A DNA stretch of 64,000 nt from Leptasterias polaris (lineage: Eukaryota > Echinodermata > Asteroidea > Forcipulatida > Asteriidae): NCBI GenBank assembly GCA_037783415.1, contig JAZGTN010000016.1, forward strand, positions 2,105,001 through 2,169,000, read 5' to 3'. Below, one piece after another: positions 1 through 12,543 of this stretch (position 1 is the first letter of the stretch; each line of letters begins with the position of its first letter). The translations under genes and the position numbers were made by a program. The notes under the pieces are model-generated. The model saw only the letters and a list, made by a program, of their open reading frames with translations, was not told the origin of the DNA and searched no databases.

Positions 1-557
1 AGAATAAGCTTTGCCTTTACGTTAGAAATTGGGCGGGGCAAGCATTTGGGTACTCCTAGAACTATGAGGTTCATTCCGCTATCGTCTCCATTACCCTCAT
101 AGAGTGACATGTACAAAATCCTATTCGAAACTTTTTTCCCTTCACGTTTCTGCACCTACAGTTAATTTCCCAAACCGGATCACGCCAAAAATTAGGCTCT
201 ATGTGTTCCTTATACTCTCATCGAGGTCGGGTTGGGTCCAGAAAATCCAAACAAAAGTTGCAAAAAGTGATAAATTTTGTAAGACATTACAACATTGAAG
301 TAGACCACTAGGGGTACATCTAATTGAAATTCACTGAACAGAGAACATATCGACCATTGCACTTCGGGCCTTTAGGCCATCACGAGAGTTCCAGGTGGTT
401 AAGGGGGGGAACACCGACAGGCACAGGTGTTTGCACAACTCTGCTTTTTTTTGGGCCAAATTTTCTAATAAATTTTTTTGAAATGGACCTCCTCTTTGTA
501 ACTTGTGTATTATTTCTACTATCCCCCCCCCCCCCCCAAATAATATAGAGGGCGCCC
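1..557. other. non-coding stretch with a poly-C run
   Basis: I see no gene here. The short open frames have no recognisable domain. A run of 15 C lies at 523-537. Confidence 0.5.
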
Positions 558-649
558 CATCTCATCCCGATGAAACCCAACCCTCACACTGTAGGGTCAG
601 TGCACCCCTACAGTATAAGGGGAGGGGTGAGTTCCATCGGTATAAGATG
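558..649. repeat. foldback (MITE-like) palindrome
   Basis: The left arm begins CATCTCATCCCGATGAA and reads into CACTGTAGGG. The right arm is its imperfect reverse complement, from CCCTACAGTATAAGG to CCATCGGTATAAGATG. The arms are about 40 bp. It reads as a small foldback element; no clear target duplication was found. Confidence 0.55.
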
Positions 650-662
650 GACCCTCACTTAG

Positions 663-762
663 GCCACCATGTTTGGCCACAATGCAATTAATTGGGTGCG
701 TGCTTTTAGCAATGGTATTTTACGCACCCAATTGCTGCACTGTGGGCAACTATGGCAGCCAA
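663..762. repeat. second foldback palindrome with 12-bp perfect core
   Basis: AATTGGGTGCGT at 690-701 pairs perfectly with ACGCACCCAATT at 722-733. Imperfect pairing continues outward from GGCCACCATGTTTGGCC to the right-hand CTATGGCAGCC. It lies immediately beside the 558-649 palindrome, so the two may be one compound element. Confidence 0.55.
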
Positions 763-1244
763 GTATAAACGACTCAAGTAATAAGGAGACATAAGTAGGG
801 TTTTTTAGGGCAGATCAACAAGGTTGATATGCCCCCACAAATAGCATCAGCATTTATTCTTGTACATATAAGTTTAAATCTCTTTTTTTATACATTATTA
901 TTTAAATGACGGGAAACATAACATTTACAACTACTGCTGTGGTGTAAAAATTTACATGCATCTAAAAACAGTAGTTAACTGCAGTAGTTATAAAATTCAA
1001 CCAAAACTTAAGTTTGTTGGTGATGCAACTTCATCATACGATTAAATCCCGTAAACTTTGATGTAAAAATAAATTCTTCATTTTGAAACATTAACTGGTG
1101 ACATTATCAGTTGTTCAGTTCGATTAACAGCCGGCTCCTAAGGTGAGAACATAGAGGCACTCTGTTCCCGTCGGGATGCTAGGGTGTATAGCAAGCATCA
1201 ACCTGTAACGATGATCAACAAAGTAGAGCGTTTTTTTAGGGAAC
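763..1244. other. AT-rich non-coding stretch
   Basis: No gene was recognised. A short inverted motif (ACTACTGC near 931, GCAGTAGT near 980) is the only structure I noticed. Confidence 0.4.
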
Positions 1245-1492
1245 TGTTTATTTTAATAATAATACAATAGGCGCTTCGACAGTCAGCATTTTTCTACAAG
1301 GTGCTGTGGCGCAATATGCAGCCAATCGAACCCCTTCTCTTTTCGATAAGTGCACTGGGTTCTTTTACGTCCCATACGAAGGACGAAGCAATAATGGTCA
1401 AGTGTCACGACCGGGACTCGAACCCACACTCTGCTGAACAGAAACACCAGAGCTTAAGTTCGGTGCTCTTATCCGCTCGGCCACAACAGCAG
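1245..1492 (-). mobile_element. tRNA-Leu-like SINE, subfamily B
   Basis: Read on the minus strand, the head resembles a tRNA-Leu: GTGGCCGAGCGGATAAGAGC (A-box region), a TTAAG anticodon-loop-like motif and GGTTCGAGTCCCGG (B-box). The body contains AAAGAACCCAGTGCACTTAT and GCGCCACAGCACCTTGTAG, then a tail of AATAAT-type repeats. The same body occurs at 61444-61665, so this is a dispersed family, not a functional tRNA gene. Confidence 0.8.
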
Positions 1493-2518
1493 TTTTTTCA
1501 ACACAAATAATGTACCTTATCTTACTTCAAAAATCTACTTTACAATAGAAATGTGCATGCATGTACATGTTGCATTAACTCTCAGCCAATGATAGCTCTT
1601 AATTGAATTTGACATCATATTATGCAAGGGGTCTGTTTAGTGATAAAAATGTTACCAATGTGTACCTTATACTAAATCAAGGATACTGTAGATTTGCCGA
1701 ACATTTCTCATTGACCAATCACAGCCGCGAAATCTGATCACCATTTGGGTCGTTCAAATAGCCAACGTTAATTGTCAGGGAATTGTTTTGAGTAAGGATG
1801 CCTAGGGAGATAATCTTAAGATCTGGCAAATTTACCTTCTTAAAGATGTACCATATACGCCATGCAGTGAGAGCTCACATTATGCGGATCTCATGAGATG
1901 ATCAGTTGCTCCCCTTGTTGAAGGTGATGCAAACACTACAATGTTTTAAAGTAACAATTAATGTTCATATTTTTTTGTTGATTCTGTTCAGTTCTTTAAA
2001 CACGAACATAAAGTTGTTTACGACATTTAACGGGGGGGTCATACACTTCTTGATACATGACCCGCCAATTCAGTTGAGATGTCACACTAGAGCGCCACCT
2101 ATCAGCAGGAGTAGGAGAGGCATGCACGATTGAATGGGCACAATTCTCATCAAGACTGTGAGGCCGGAGAGAGAATAGTCTGCACTTAATTCTACATCCA
2201 TACAAGTTGGTCTCTCTTAAAAACCATACACCAATACATGTACACAACAATCCCCACGATTTATTAATGGCCTTAAAAGAGCCTGTAAACGACACGTTTT
2301 CGAATCGCTGCTTGTGGGCAAGCTGTTCACTTTGCTCTATGCTTGAATAATGAATATTTATGTTTACTTGTTCATATCCCATGATAAATTCCAATAATGT
2401 TTCAAATTTTGTGCAGGTTCTTATGCCTCTGAAGTTTGTCATTCATTCATTCAATTAATTCCAGCTATCAAGTGATCTGACTGGCTATCATGCAAACAGT
2501 AATGGCACCCTCCATTAC
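1493..2518. other. non-coding stretch left of the array
   Basis: A 148-codon open frame on the minus strand (1996-2442) has no recognisable domain and no exon-like flanks. I regard it as chance. Nothing else is supported. Confidence 0.4.
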
Positions 2519-2723
2519 CTATACAGCAATCCTTCACCGATCTTGAACTCTTGGTGGCAGCAGATATGCCTCCATTACTGCAGTGTACCTGGGTGGTACT
2601 GCGCTGCCTAGCGACTTTTATAAGGTTTGGGCTACACGGCGATCATTTGATCAGTCGCGGGTTATTGGACTTTCACTTTGCAAATCGCTTAAACCCGTCA
2701 CTAGGCAGCGCAGTACCACCCAG
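2519..2723. mobile_element. foldback element, left arm, loop and part of right arm (interrupted)
   Basis: The left arm is 2519-2611, the loop 2612-2700, and the right arm begins at 2701. Positions 2588-2611 and 2701-2724 are perfect 24-bp reverse complements. The right arm stops at CCAG (2720-2723), where the 27.6-kb array begins, and resumes at 30314. With the array and one CCAG removed, the arms are 93 and 92 nt and match over most positions, so this was an intact ~274-bp foldback element before the insertion. Confidence 0.9.
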
Positions 2724-3203
2724 GGGCGCACCACACCAAATAAGCCCGAATTAATGCGCCAAGCTACTTATCATAATTTGTAAACCCACAACTTATTTTT
2801 AATTACAACGTTTTGGGGGTCATGCAATTAATAGATTGTGTAAATATAATAATCTATCACAACCTGGGGGTTCTGTGCTTCAACTTTTGAGGAGACTTGA
2901 TAAATTTAGGCGTTAAAGTTGGCCCTATTTGACCGGGTAAGTAGAGAAGTGCTTCACGAAAACTGGCAGCAAGTCGGTTTTGGAAAAATACAAATTTTCG
3001 CGTTTTTTTCTTCTGGGGTAGTTAGCAAAAATTCCAAACGGCTGACCTGGCAAAAATTGAAAAGAATTCTGAAGTTCAGTCGTCCGAAAATATGTTTGAT
3101 TGGTTTTCAAGAGGCTGAGAGACTTTCACGATTTTTTGAGTATTTTTGAATATTTATCATTTAGCATTGGTTCCTATGGGAGTTTATTTAGTGTGGTGCG
3201 CCC
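2724..3203. mobile_element. E element copy 1 (left boundary of array)
   Basis: This is a 480-bp non-autonomous element. Its left terminus GGGCGCACCACACCAAATAA pairs with its right terminus TTATTTAGTGTGGTGCGCCC (one mismatch in 20). The left flank is CCAG and the right flank is TATA of unit U1. Different flanks on the two sides mark it as a boundary copy. It encodes no transposase. A 4-bp target duplication is known for several DNA transposon superfamilies (for example Sola and Chapaev); I cannot assign one. Confidence 0.9.
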
Positions 3204-3230
3204 TATATATACAACATGGCGGCGCCCGTG
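3204..3230 (+). promoter_or_regulatory. TATA-like and YY1-like start of each U unit (example)
   Basis: Every U begins TATATATA followed by ACAACATGGCGGC, which resembles a TATA box beside a YY1-type AANATGGCGGC site. The ATG opens a frame of only 22 codons. E inserted exactly into this TATATATA. A promoter role is inference; sequence resemblance is the only evidence. Confidence 0.25.
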
Positions 3231-3664
3231 CAGCCATGTTTGTGTTCTGTTTACATTTATGTAGGCTTGAAACAACGACAGTAATGAGTTGTGTGGGGGC
3301 ATTGTTTGTCACTTTGTTGCTGTTTTTACATTGGAAACATCATTTCTTTGACTGTAAACTGTTAGTATAGCAATAATGTTTCTATTTCCTCAAATTACAA
3401 TACATTTATTAACCGAGAATAATTCGGACGTTTCACACTCAAAGAGGGGTTTGCTTTCTAAACCTGCATGGTTAAACTATGAAAAGTAATAAGTATGAGA
3501 CTGACGGTTTTAGTCACATTCAAAGAATCATGAGCCAACGTGGCTGGTTGAATATGAAAAAGGAGAGAAAAACCACCAACAGACTATTTGAAGAGGAGTA
3601 GGGGAGGTGGTGGATATGTCATCATGAGTTTCCGGAAGGTGAATACACTCTGATGCGTGTGAAA

Positions 3665-3925
3665 CCCTAGGCCTAGCCCCCAACCAGCAGCCTAAACCCT
3701 ACACTATACTGTACAACCCTCGGCAAAAACCGTAGCCGTCAGCCCAAACCCCAGCCCCCAGCCCAAACCCTACACCCAAGCCGAATCATAGCCCCCAGCC
3801 CTAACCCTAGCCCCTAGCCGAAATCATAGCCCCAGCCCAAACACTAACCCACAGCCGAGCCTACCCCCAAAGCCCAAAACCCTAGCCGTCAGCCCGGACC
3901 CTATCCCCCAGCCCAAACACCTTAT
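3665..3925. repeat. C-rich telomere-like minisatellite inside U (example in U1)
   Basis: A degenerate series of AGCCC(C)AAACCC and CCCTAACCCTAG motifs fills about 260 bp of every U. It resembles decayed CCCTAA repeats. Unit U7 has gained one 18-bp copy of it and U4 seven bases, so it mutates by slippage. Confidence 0.8.
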
Positions 3926-4597
3926 TAGCTTACAGTCTTAACTCTTAACTCTTAACTATAGTCCAATATTGTTCCCGTTCACCCACAATTTATTAACCGT
4001 AAAGTGTCTGGAAGGGCATTTTGCAACAAGCCCCGCCCACGCCCCGCCCACCCATTCACCCCCTTATCCCTTAAAGCTAGGTAAAATGAAACTTGGAATG
4101 ACAATTAAACGTGGTAAAATGACCTATGTATATTCTTTTTTGTTATAAAGTTCACCATTTTAAACTCAATATGATTACATGGTTTAAAATGTTGGCGGGT
4201 AAGCAAAATCTACCCCCCCCCCCCTTCTCAGGCCCTCCCTCTTCAATCCCCTTTCCCTTTTACAGCTTCCACATTAGTTAACCCCCTCTTGTCAATTATT
4301 AAAAATAATTGTAAGGAGTTTAGAATCGTATAACTAAAAAAAGAGATAAGTTTATAACTTGTTGACTGACTAGGATTTGGATATAACAACTGACTTGTCA
4401 TTAGAGTGTACACAGCGTGTAATGCAGGTTTTTCTTATCGCATTGCTTAGAGTACATGTAAATGCTCAAACATGTTTGACCTTGTTGTAGACGAACGCAA
4501 TAACATTTCCAATTCATTTTTTCAGATATCAAGTCAGTGACTTATTTTCAACAATTTAAGCATAATTGTTTAACCATAAAGAATAATTAAGTGCCCT

Positions 4598-5991
4598 TAT
4601 ATATACAACATGGCGGCGCCCGTGCAGCCATGTTTGTGTTCTGTTTACATTTATGTAGGCTTGAAACAACGACAGTAATGAGTTGTGTGGGGGCATTGTT
4701 TGTCACTTTGTTGCTGTTTTTACATTGGAAACATCATTTCTTTGACTGTAAACTGTTAGTATAGCAATAATGTTTCTATTTCCTCAAATTACAATACATT
4801 TATTAACCGAGAATAATTCGGACGTTTCACACTCAAAGAGGGGTTTGCTTTCTAAACCTGCATGGTTAAACTATGAAAAGTAATAAGTATGAGACTGACG
4901 GTTTTAGTCACATTCAAAGAATCATGAGCCAACGTGGCTGGTTGAATATGAAAAAGGAGAGAAAAACCACCAACAGACTATTTGAAGAGGAGTAGGGGAG
5001 GTGGTGGATATGTCATCATGAGTTTCCGGAAGGTGAATACACTCTGATGCGTGTGAAACCCTAGGCCTAGCCCCCAACCAGCAGCCTAAACCCTACACTA
5101 TACTGTACAACCCTCGGCAAAAACCGTAGCCGTCAGCCCAAACCCCAGCCCCCAGCCCAAACCCTACACCCAAGCCGAATCATAGCCCCCAGCCCTAACC
5201 CTAGCCCCTAGCCGAAATCATAGCCCCAGCCCAAACACTAACCCCCAGCCGAGCCTACCCCCAAAGCCCAAAACCCTAGCCGTCAGCCCGGACCCTATCC
5301 CCCAGCCCAAACACCTTATTAGCTTACAGTCTTAACTCTTAACTCTTAACTATAGTCCAATATTGTTCCCGTTCACCCACAATTTATTAACCGTAAAGTG
5401 TCTGGAAGGGCATTTTGCAACAAGCCCCGCCCACGCCCCGCCCACCCATTCACCCCCTTATCCCTTAAAGCTAGGTAAAATGAAACTTGGAATGACAATT
5501 AAACGTGGTAAAATGACCTATGTATATTCTTTTTTGTTATAAAGTTCACCATTTTAAACTCAATATGATTACATGGTTTAAAATGTTGGCGGGTAAGCAA
5601 AATCTACCCCCCCCCCCCTTCTCAGGCCCTCTCTCTTCAATCCCCTTTCCCTTTTACAGCTTCCACATTAGTTAACCCCCTCTTGTCAATTATTAAAAAT
5701 AATTGTAAGGAGTTTAGAATCGTATAACTAAAAAAAGAGATAAGTTTATAACTTGTTGACTGACTAGGATTTGGATATAACAACTGACTTGTCATTAGAG
5801 TGTACACAGCGTGTAATGCAGGTTTTTCTTATCGCATTGCTTAGAGTACATGTAAATGCTCAAACATGTTTGACCTTGTTGTAGACGAACGCAATAACAT
5901 TTCCAATTCATTTTTTCAGATATCAAGTCAGTGACTTATTTTCAACAATTTAAGCATAATTGTTTAACCATAAAGAATAATTAAGTGCCCT
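4598..5991. repeat. satellite unit U2
   Basis: Length 1394 bp. C in the CCCCCAG variant site, poly-C of 12, and a private T at 5632. Confidence 0.95.
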
Positions 5992-7390
5992 TATATATAC
6001 AACATGGCGGCGCCCGTGCAGCCATGTTTGTGTTCTGTTTACATTTATGTAGGCTTGAAACAACGACAGTAATGAGTTGTGTGGGGGCATTGTTTGTCAC
6101 TTTGTTGCTGTTTTTACATTGGAAACATCATTTCTTTGACTGTAAACTGTTAGTATAGCAATAATGTTTCTATTTCCTCAAATTACAATACATTTATTAA
6201 CCGAGAATAATTCGGACGTTTCACACTCAAAGAGGGGTTTGCTTTCTAAACCTGCATGGTTAAACTATGAAAAGTAATAAGTATGAGACTGACGGTTTTA
6301 GTCACATTCAAAGAATCATGAGCCAACGTGGCTGGTTGAATATGAAAAAGGAGAGAAAAACCACCAACAGACTATTTGAAGAGGAGTAGGGGAGGTGGTG
6401 GATATGTCATCATGAGTTTCCGGAAGGTGAATACACTCTGATGCGTGTGAAACCCTAGGCCTAGCCCCCAACCAGCAGCCTAAACCCTACACTATACTGT
6501 ACAACCCTCGGCAAAAACCGTAGCCGTCAGCCCAAACCCCAGCCCCCAGCCCAAACCCTACACCCAAGCCGAATCATAGCCCCCAGCCCTAACCCTAGCC
6601 CCTAGCCGAAATCATAGCCCCAGCCCAAACACTAACCCCCAGCCGAGCCTACCCCCAAAGCCCAAAACCCTAGCCGTCAGCCCGGACCCTATCCCCCAGC
6701 CCAAACACCTTATTAGCTTACAGTCTTAACTCTTAACTCTTAACTATAGTCCAATATTGTTCCCGTTCACCCACAATTTATTAACCGTAAAGTGTCTGGA
6801 AGGGCATTTTGCAACAAGCCCCGCCCACGCCCCGCCCACCCATTCACCCCCTTATCCCTTAAAGCTAGGTAAAATGAAACTTGGAATGACAATTAAACGT
6901 GGTAAAATGACCTATGTATATTCTTTTTTGTTATAAAGTTCACCATTTTAAACTCAATATGATTACATGGTTTAAAATGTTGGCGGGTAAGCAAAATCTA
7001 CCCCCCCCCCCCCTTCTCAGGCCCTCCCTCTTCAATCCCCTTTCCCTTTTACAGCTTCCACATTAGTTAACCCCCTCTTGTCAATTATTAAAAATAATTG
7101 TAAGGAGTTTAGAATCGTATAACTAAAAAAAGAGATAAGTTTATAACTTGTTGACTGACTAGGATTTGGATATAACAACTGACTTGTCATTAGAGTGTAC
7201 ACAGCGTGTAATGCAGGTTTTTCTTATCGCATTGCTTAGAGTACATGTAAATGCTCAAACATGTTTGACCTTGTTGTAGACGAACGCAATAACATTTCCA
7301 ATTCATTTTTTCAGATATCAAGTCAGTGACTTATTTTCAACAATTTAAGCATAATTGTTTAACCATAAAGAATAATTAAGTGCCCTTATA
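5992..7390. repeat. satellite unit U3
   Basis: Poly-C of 13. It ends with the TATA copy that precedes E copy 2. Confidence 0.95.
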
Positions 7391-7870
7391 GGGCGCACCA
7401 CACCAAATAAGCCCGAATTAATGCGCCAAGCTACTTATCATAATTTGTAAACCCACAACTTATTTTTAATTACAACGTTTTGGGGGTCATGCAATTAATA
7501 GATTGTGTAAATATAATAATCTATCACAACCTGGGGGTTCTGTGCTTCAACTTTTGAGGAGACTTGATAAATTTAGGCGTTAAAGTTGGCCCTATTTGAC
7601 CGGGTAAGTAGAGAAGTGCTTCACGAAAACTGGCAGCAAGTCGGTTTTGGAAAAATACAAATTTTCGCGTTTTTTTCTTCTGGAGTAGTTAGCAAAAATT
7701 CCAAACGGCTGACCTGGCAAAAATTGAAAAGAATTCTGAAGTTCAGTCGTCCGAAAATATGTTTGATTGGTTTTCAAGAGGCTGAGAGACTTTCACGATT
7801 TTTTGAGTATTTTTGAATATTTATCATTTAGCATTGGTTCCTATGGGAGTTTATTTAGTGTGGTGCGCCC
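7391..7870. mobile_element. E element copy 2
   Basis: 480 bp, flanked on both sides by TATA. It has a private A in TCTGGAGTAG near 7684, where the other copies have G. Confidence 0.93.
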
Positions 7871-9269
7871 TATATATACAACATGGCGGCGCCCGTGCAG
7901 CCATGTTTGTGTTCTGTTTACATTTATGTAGGCTTGAAACAACGACAGTAATGAGTTGTGTGGGGGCATTGTTTGTCACTTTGTTGCTGTTTTTACATTG
8001 GAAACATCATTTCTTTGACTGTAAACTGTTAGTATAGCAATAATGTTTCTATTTCCTCAAATTACAATACATTTATTAACCGAGAATAATTCGGACGTTT
8101 CACACTCAAAGAGGGGTTTGCTTTCTAAACCTGCATGGTTAAACTATGAAAAGTAATAAGTATGAGACTGACGGTTTTAGTCACATTCAAAGAATCATGA
8201 GCCAACGTGGCTGGTTGAATATGAAAAAGGAGAGAAAAACCACCAACAGACTATTTGAAGAGGAGTAGGGGAGGTGGTGGATATGTCATCATGAGTTTCC
8301 GGAAGGTGAATACACTCTGATGCGTGTGAAACCCTAGGCCTAGCCCCCAACCAGCAGCCTAAACCCTACACTATACTGTACAACCCTCGGCAAAAACCGT
8401 AGCCGTCAGCCCAAACCCCAGCCCCCAGACCCCAGCCCAAACCCTACACCCAAGCCGAATCATAGCCCCCAGCCCTAACCCTAGCCCCTAGCCGAAATCA
8501 TAGCCCCAGCCCAAACACTAACCCACAGCCGAGCCTACCCCCAAAGCCCAAAACCCTAGCCGTCAGCCCGGACCCTATCCCCCAGCCCAAACACCTTATT
8601 AGCTTACAGTCTTAACTCTTAACTCTTAACTATAGTCCAATATTGTTCCCGTTCACCCACAATTTATTAACCGTAAAGTGTCTGGAAGGGCATTTTGCAA
8701 CAAGCCCCGCCCACGCCCCGCCCACCCATTCACCCCCTTATCCCTTAAAGCTAGGTAAAATGAAACTTGGAATGACAATTAAACGTGGTAAAATGACCTA
8801 TGTATATTCTTTTTTGTTATAAAGTTCACCATTTTAAACTCAATATGATTACATGGTTTAAAATGTTGGCGGGTAAGCAAAATCTACCCCCCCCCCTTCT
8901 CAGGCCCTCCCTCTTCAATCCCCTTTCCCTTTTACAGCTTCCACATTAGTTAACCCCCTCTTGTCAATTATTAAAAATAATTGTAAAGAGTTTAGAATCG
9001 TATAACTAAAAAAAGAGATAAGTTTATAACTTGTTGACTGACTAGGATTTGGATATAACAACTGACTTGTCATTAGAGTGTACACAGCGTGTAATGCAGG
9101 TTTTTCTTATCGCATTGCTTAGAGTACATGTAAATGCTCAAACATGTTTGACCTTGTTGTAGACGAACGCAATAACATTTCCAATTCATTTTTTCAGATA
9201 TCAAGTCAGTGACTTATTTTCAACAATTTAAGCATAATTGTTTAACCATAAAGAATAATTAAGTGCCCT
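7871..9269. repeat. satellite unit U4
   Basis: Length 1399 bp. It has the CCCACAG variant, a 7-bp gain in the C-rich region near 8428, a poly-C of 10, and GTAAAGAG instead of GTAAGGAG near 8985. The last is shared only with U5. Confidence 0.95.
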
Positions 9270-10664
9270 TATATATACAACATGGCGGCGCCCGTGCAGC
9301 CATGTTTGTGTTCTGTTTACATTTATGTAGGCTTGAAACAACGACAGTAATGAGTTGTGTGGGGGCATTGTTTGTCACTTTGTTGCTGTTTTTACATTGG
9401 AAACATCATTTCTTTGACTGTAAACTGTTAGTATAGCAATAATGTTTCTATTTCCTCAAATTACAATACATTTATTAACCGAGAATAATTCGGACGTTTC
9501 ACACTCAAAGAGGGGTTTGCTTTCTAAACCTGCATGGTTAAACTATGAAAAGTAATAAGTATGAGACTGACGGTTTTAGTCACATTCAAAGAATCATGAG
9601 CCAACGTGGCTGGTTGAATATGAAAAAGGAGAGAAAAACCACCAACAGACTATTTGAAGAGGAGTAGGGGAGGTGGTGGATATGTCATCATGAGTTTCCG
9701 GAAGGTGAATACACTCTGATGCGTGTGAAACCCTAGGCCTAGCCCCCAACCAGCAGCCTAAACCCTACACTATACTGTACAACCCTCGGCAAAAACCGTA
9801 GCCGTCAGCCCAAACCCCAGCCCCCAGCCCAAACCCTACACCCAAGCCGAATCATAGCCCCCAGCCCTAACCCTAGCCCCTAGCCGAAATCATAGCCCCA
9901 GCCCAAACACTAACCCACAGCCGAGCCTACCCCCAAAGCCCAAAACCCTAGCCGTCAGCCCGGACCCTATCCCCCAGCCCAAACACCTTATTAGCTTACA
10001 GTCTTAACTCTTAACTCTTAACTATAGTCCAATATTGTTCCCGTTCACCCACAATTTATTAACCGTAAAGTGTCTGGAAGGGCATTTTGCAACAAGCCCC
10101 GCCCACGCCCCGCCCACCCATTCACCCCCTTATCCCTTAAAGCTAGGTAAAATGAAACTTGGAATGACAATTAAACGTGGTAAAATGACCTATGTATATT
10201 CTTTTTTGTTATAAAGTTCACCATTTTAAACTCAATATGATTACATGGTTTAAAATGTTGGCGGGTAAGCAAAATCTACCCCCCCCCCCCCTTCTCAGGC
10301 CCTCCCTCTTCAATCCCCTTTCCCTTTTACAGCTTCCACATTAGTTAACCCCCTCTTGTCAATTATTAAAAATAATTGTAAAGAGTTTAGAATCGTATAA
10401 CTAAAAAAAGAGATAAGTTTATAACTTGTTGACTGACTAGGATTTGGATATAACAACTGACTTGTCATTAGAGTGTACACAGCGTGTAATGCAGGTTTTT
10501 CTTATCGCATTGCTTAGAGTACATGTAAATGCTCAAACATGTTTGACCTTGTTGTAGACGAACGCAATAACATTTCCAATTCATTTTTTCAGATATCAAG
10601 TCAGTGACTTATTTTCAACAATTTAAGCATAATTGTTTAACCATAAAGAATAATTAAGTGCCCT
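9270..10664. repeat. satellite unit U5
   Basis: It shares both CCCACAG and GTAAAGAG with U4, so U4 and U5 are probably a local duplication. Poly-C of 13. Confidence 0.95.
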
Positions 10665-12063
10665 TATATATACAACATGGCGGCGCCCGTGCAGCCATGT
10701 TTGTGTTCTGTTTACATTTATGTAGGCTTGAAACAACGACAGTAATGAGTTGTGTGGGGGCATTGTTTGTCACTTTGTTGCTGTTTTTACATTGGAAACA
10801 TCATTTCTTTGACTGTAAACTGTTAGTATAGCAATAATGTTTCTATTTCCTCAAATTACAATACATTTATTAACCGAGAATAATTCGGACGTTTCACACT
10901 CAAAGAGGGGTTTGCTTTCTAAACCTGCATGGTTAAACTATGAAAAGTAATAAGTATGAGACTGACGGTTTTAGTCACATTCAAAGAATCATGAGCCAAC
11001 GTGGCTGGTTGAATATGAAAAAGGAGAGAAAAACCACCAACAGACTATTTGAAGAGGAGTAGGGGAGGTGGTGGATATGTCATCATGAGTTTCCGGAAGG
11101 TGAATACACTCTGATGCGTGTGAAACCCTAGGCCTAGCCCCCAACCAGCAGCCTAAACCCTACACTATACTGTACAACCCTCGGCAAAAACCGTAGCCGT
11201 CAGCCCAAACCCCAGCCCCCAGCCCAAACCCTACACCCAAGCCGAATCATAGCCCCCAGCCCTAACCCTAGCCCCTAGCCGAAATCATAGCCCCAGCCCA
11301 AACACTAACCCCCAGCCGAGCCTACCCCCAAAGCCCAAAACCCTAGCCGTCAGCCCGGACCCTATCCCCCAGCCCAAACACCTTATTAGCTTACAGTCTT
11401 AACTCTTAACTCTTAACTATAGTCCAATATTGTTCCCGTTCACCCACAATTTATTAACCGTAAAGTGTCTGGAAGGGCATTTTGCAACAAGCCCCGCCCA
11501 CGCCCCGCCCACCCATTCACCCCCTTATCCCTTAAAGCTAGGTAAAATGAAACTTGGAATGACAATTAAACGTGGTAAAATGACCTATGTATATTCTTTT
11601 TTGTTATAAAGTTCACCATTTTAAACTCAATATGATTACATGGTTTAAAATGTTGGCGGGTAAGCAAAATCTACCCCCCCCCCCCCTTCTCAGGCCCTCC
11701 CTCTTCAATCCCCTTTCCCTTTTACAGCTTCCACATTAGTTAACCCCCTCTTGTCAATTATTAAAAATAATTGTAAGGAGTTTAGAATCGTATAACTAAA
11801 AAAAGAGATAAGTTTATAACTTGTTGACTGACTAGGATTTGGATATAACAACTGACTTGTCATTAGAGTGTACACAGCGTGTAATGCAGGTTTTTCTTAT
11901 CGCATTGCTTAGAGTACATGTAAATGCTCAAACATGTTTGACCTTGTTGTAGACGAACGCAATAACATTTCCAATTCATTTTTTCAGATATCAAGTCAGT
12001 GACTTATTTTCAACAATTTAAGCATAATTGTTTAACCATAAAGAATAATTAAGTGCCCTTATA
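10665..12063. repeat. satellite unit U6
   Basis: CCCCCAG variant, poly-C of 13. Ends with the TATA before E copy 3. Confidence 0.95.
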
Positions 12064-12543
12064 GGGCGCACCACACCAAATAAGCCCGAATTAATGCGCC
12101 AAGCTACTTATCATAATTTGTAAACCCACAACTTATTTTTAATTACAACGTTTTGGGGGTCATGCAATTAATAGATTGTGTAAATATAATAATCTATCAC
12201 AACCTGGGGGTTCTGTGCTTCAACTTTTGAGGAGACTTGATAAATTTAGGCGTTAAAGTTGGCCCTATTTGACCGGGTAAGTAGAGAAGTGCTTCACGAA
12301 AACTGGCAGCAAGTCGGTTTTGGAAAAATACAAATTTTCGCGTTTTTTTCTTCTGGGGTAGTTAGCAAAAATTCCAAACGGCTGACCTGGCAAAAATTGA
12401 AAAGAATTCTGAAGTTCAGTCGTCCGAAAATATGTTTGATTGGTTTTCAAGAGGCTGAGAGACTTTCACGATTTTTTGAGTATTTTTGAATATTTATCAT
12501 TTAGCATTGGTTCCTATGGGAGTTTATTTAGTGTGGTGCGCCC
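12064..12543. mobile_element. E element copy 3
   Basis: 480 bp with the same termini, flanked by TATA on both sides at the same site in U. Confidence 0.93.

Larger units (their letters stand above)
3204..4597. repeat. satellite unit U1
   Basis: Length 1394 bp. It carries A in the CCCACAG variant site (3851) and a poly-C tract of 12. Confidence 0.95.

Noticed and set aside
1996..2442. 148-codon minus-strand frame
   Set aside because: It has no domain, no exon signals and repeat-like ends.
2919..3149. 76-codon plus-strand frame and 61-codon minus-strand frame in every E
   Set aside because: They recur only because E recurs. They have no recognisable domain. The single change in copy 2 is silent in one frame and alters the other, which gives no sign of selection.
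3146..3370. 74-codon frame crossing the E-U junction
   Set aside because: It exists only where E precedes U and crosses the insertion boundary, so it is a by-product.
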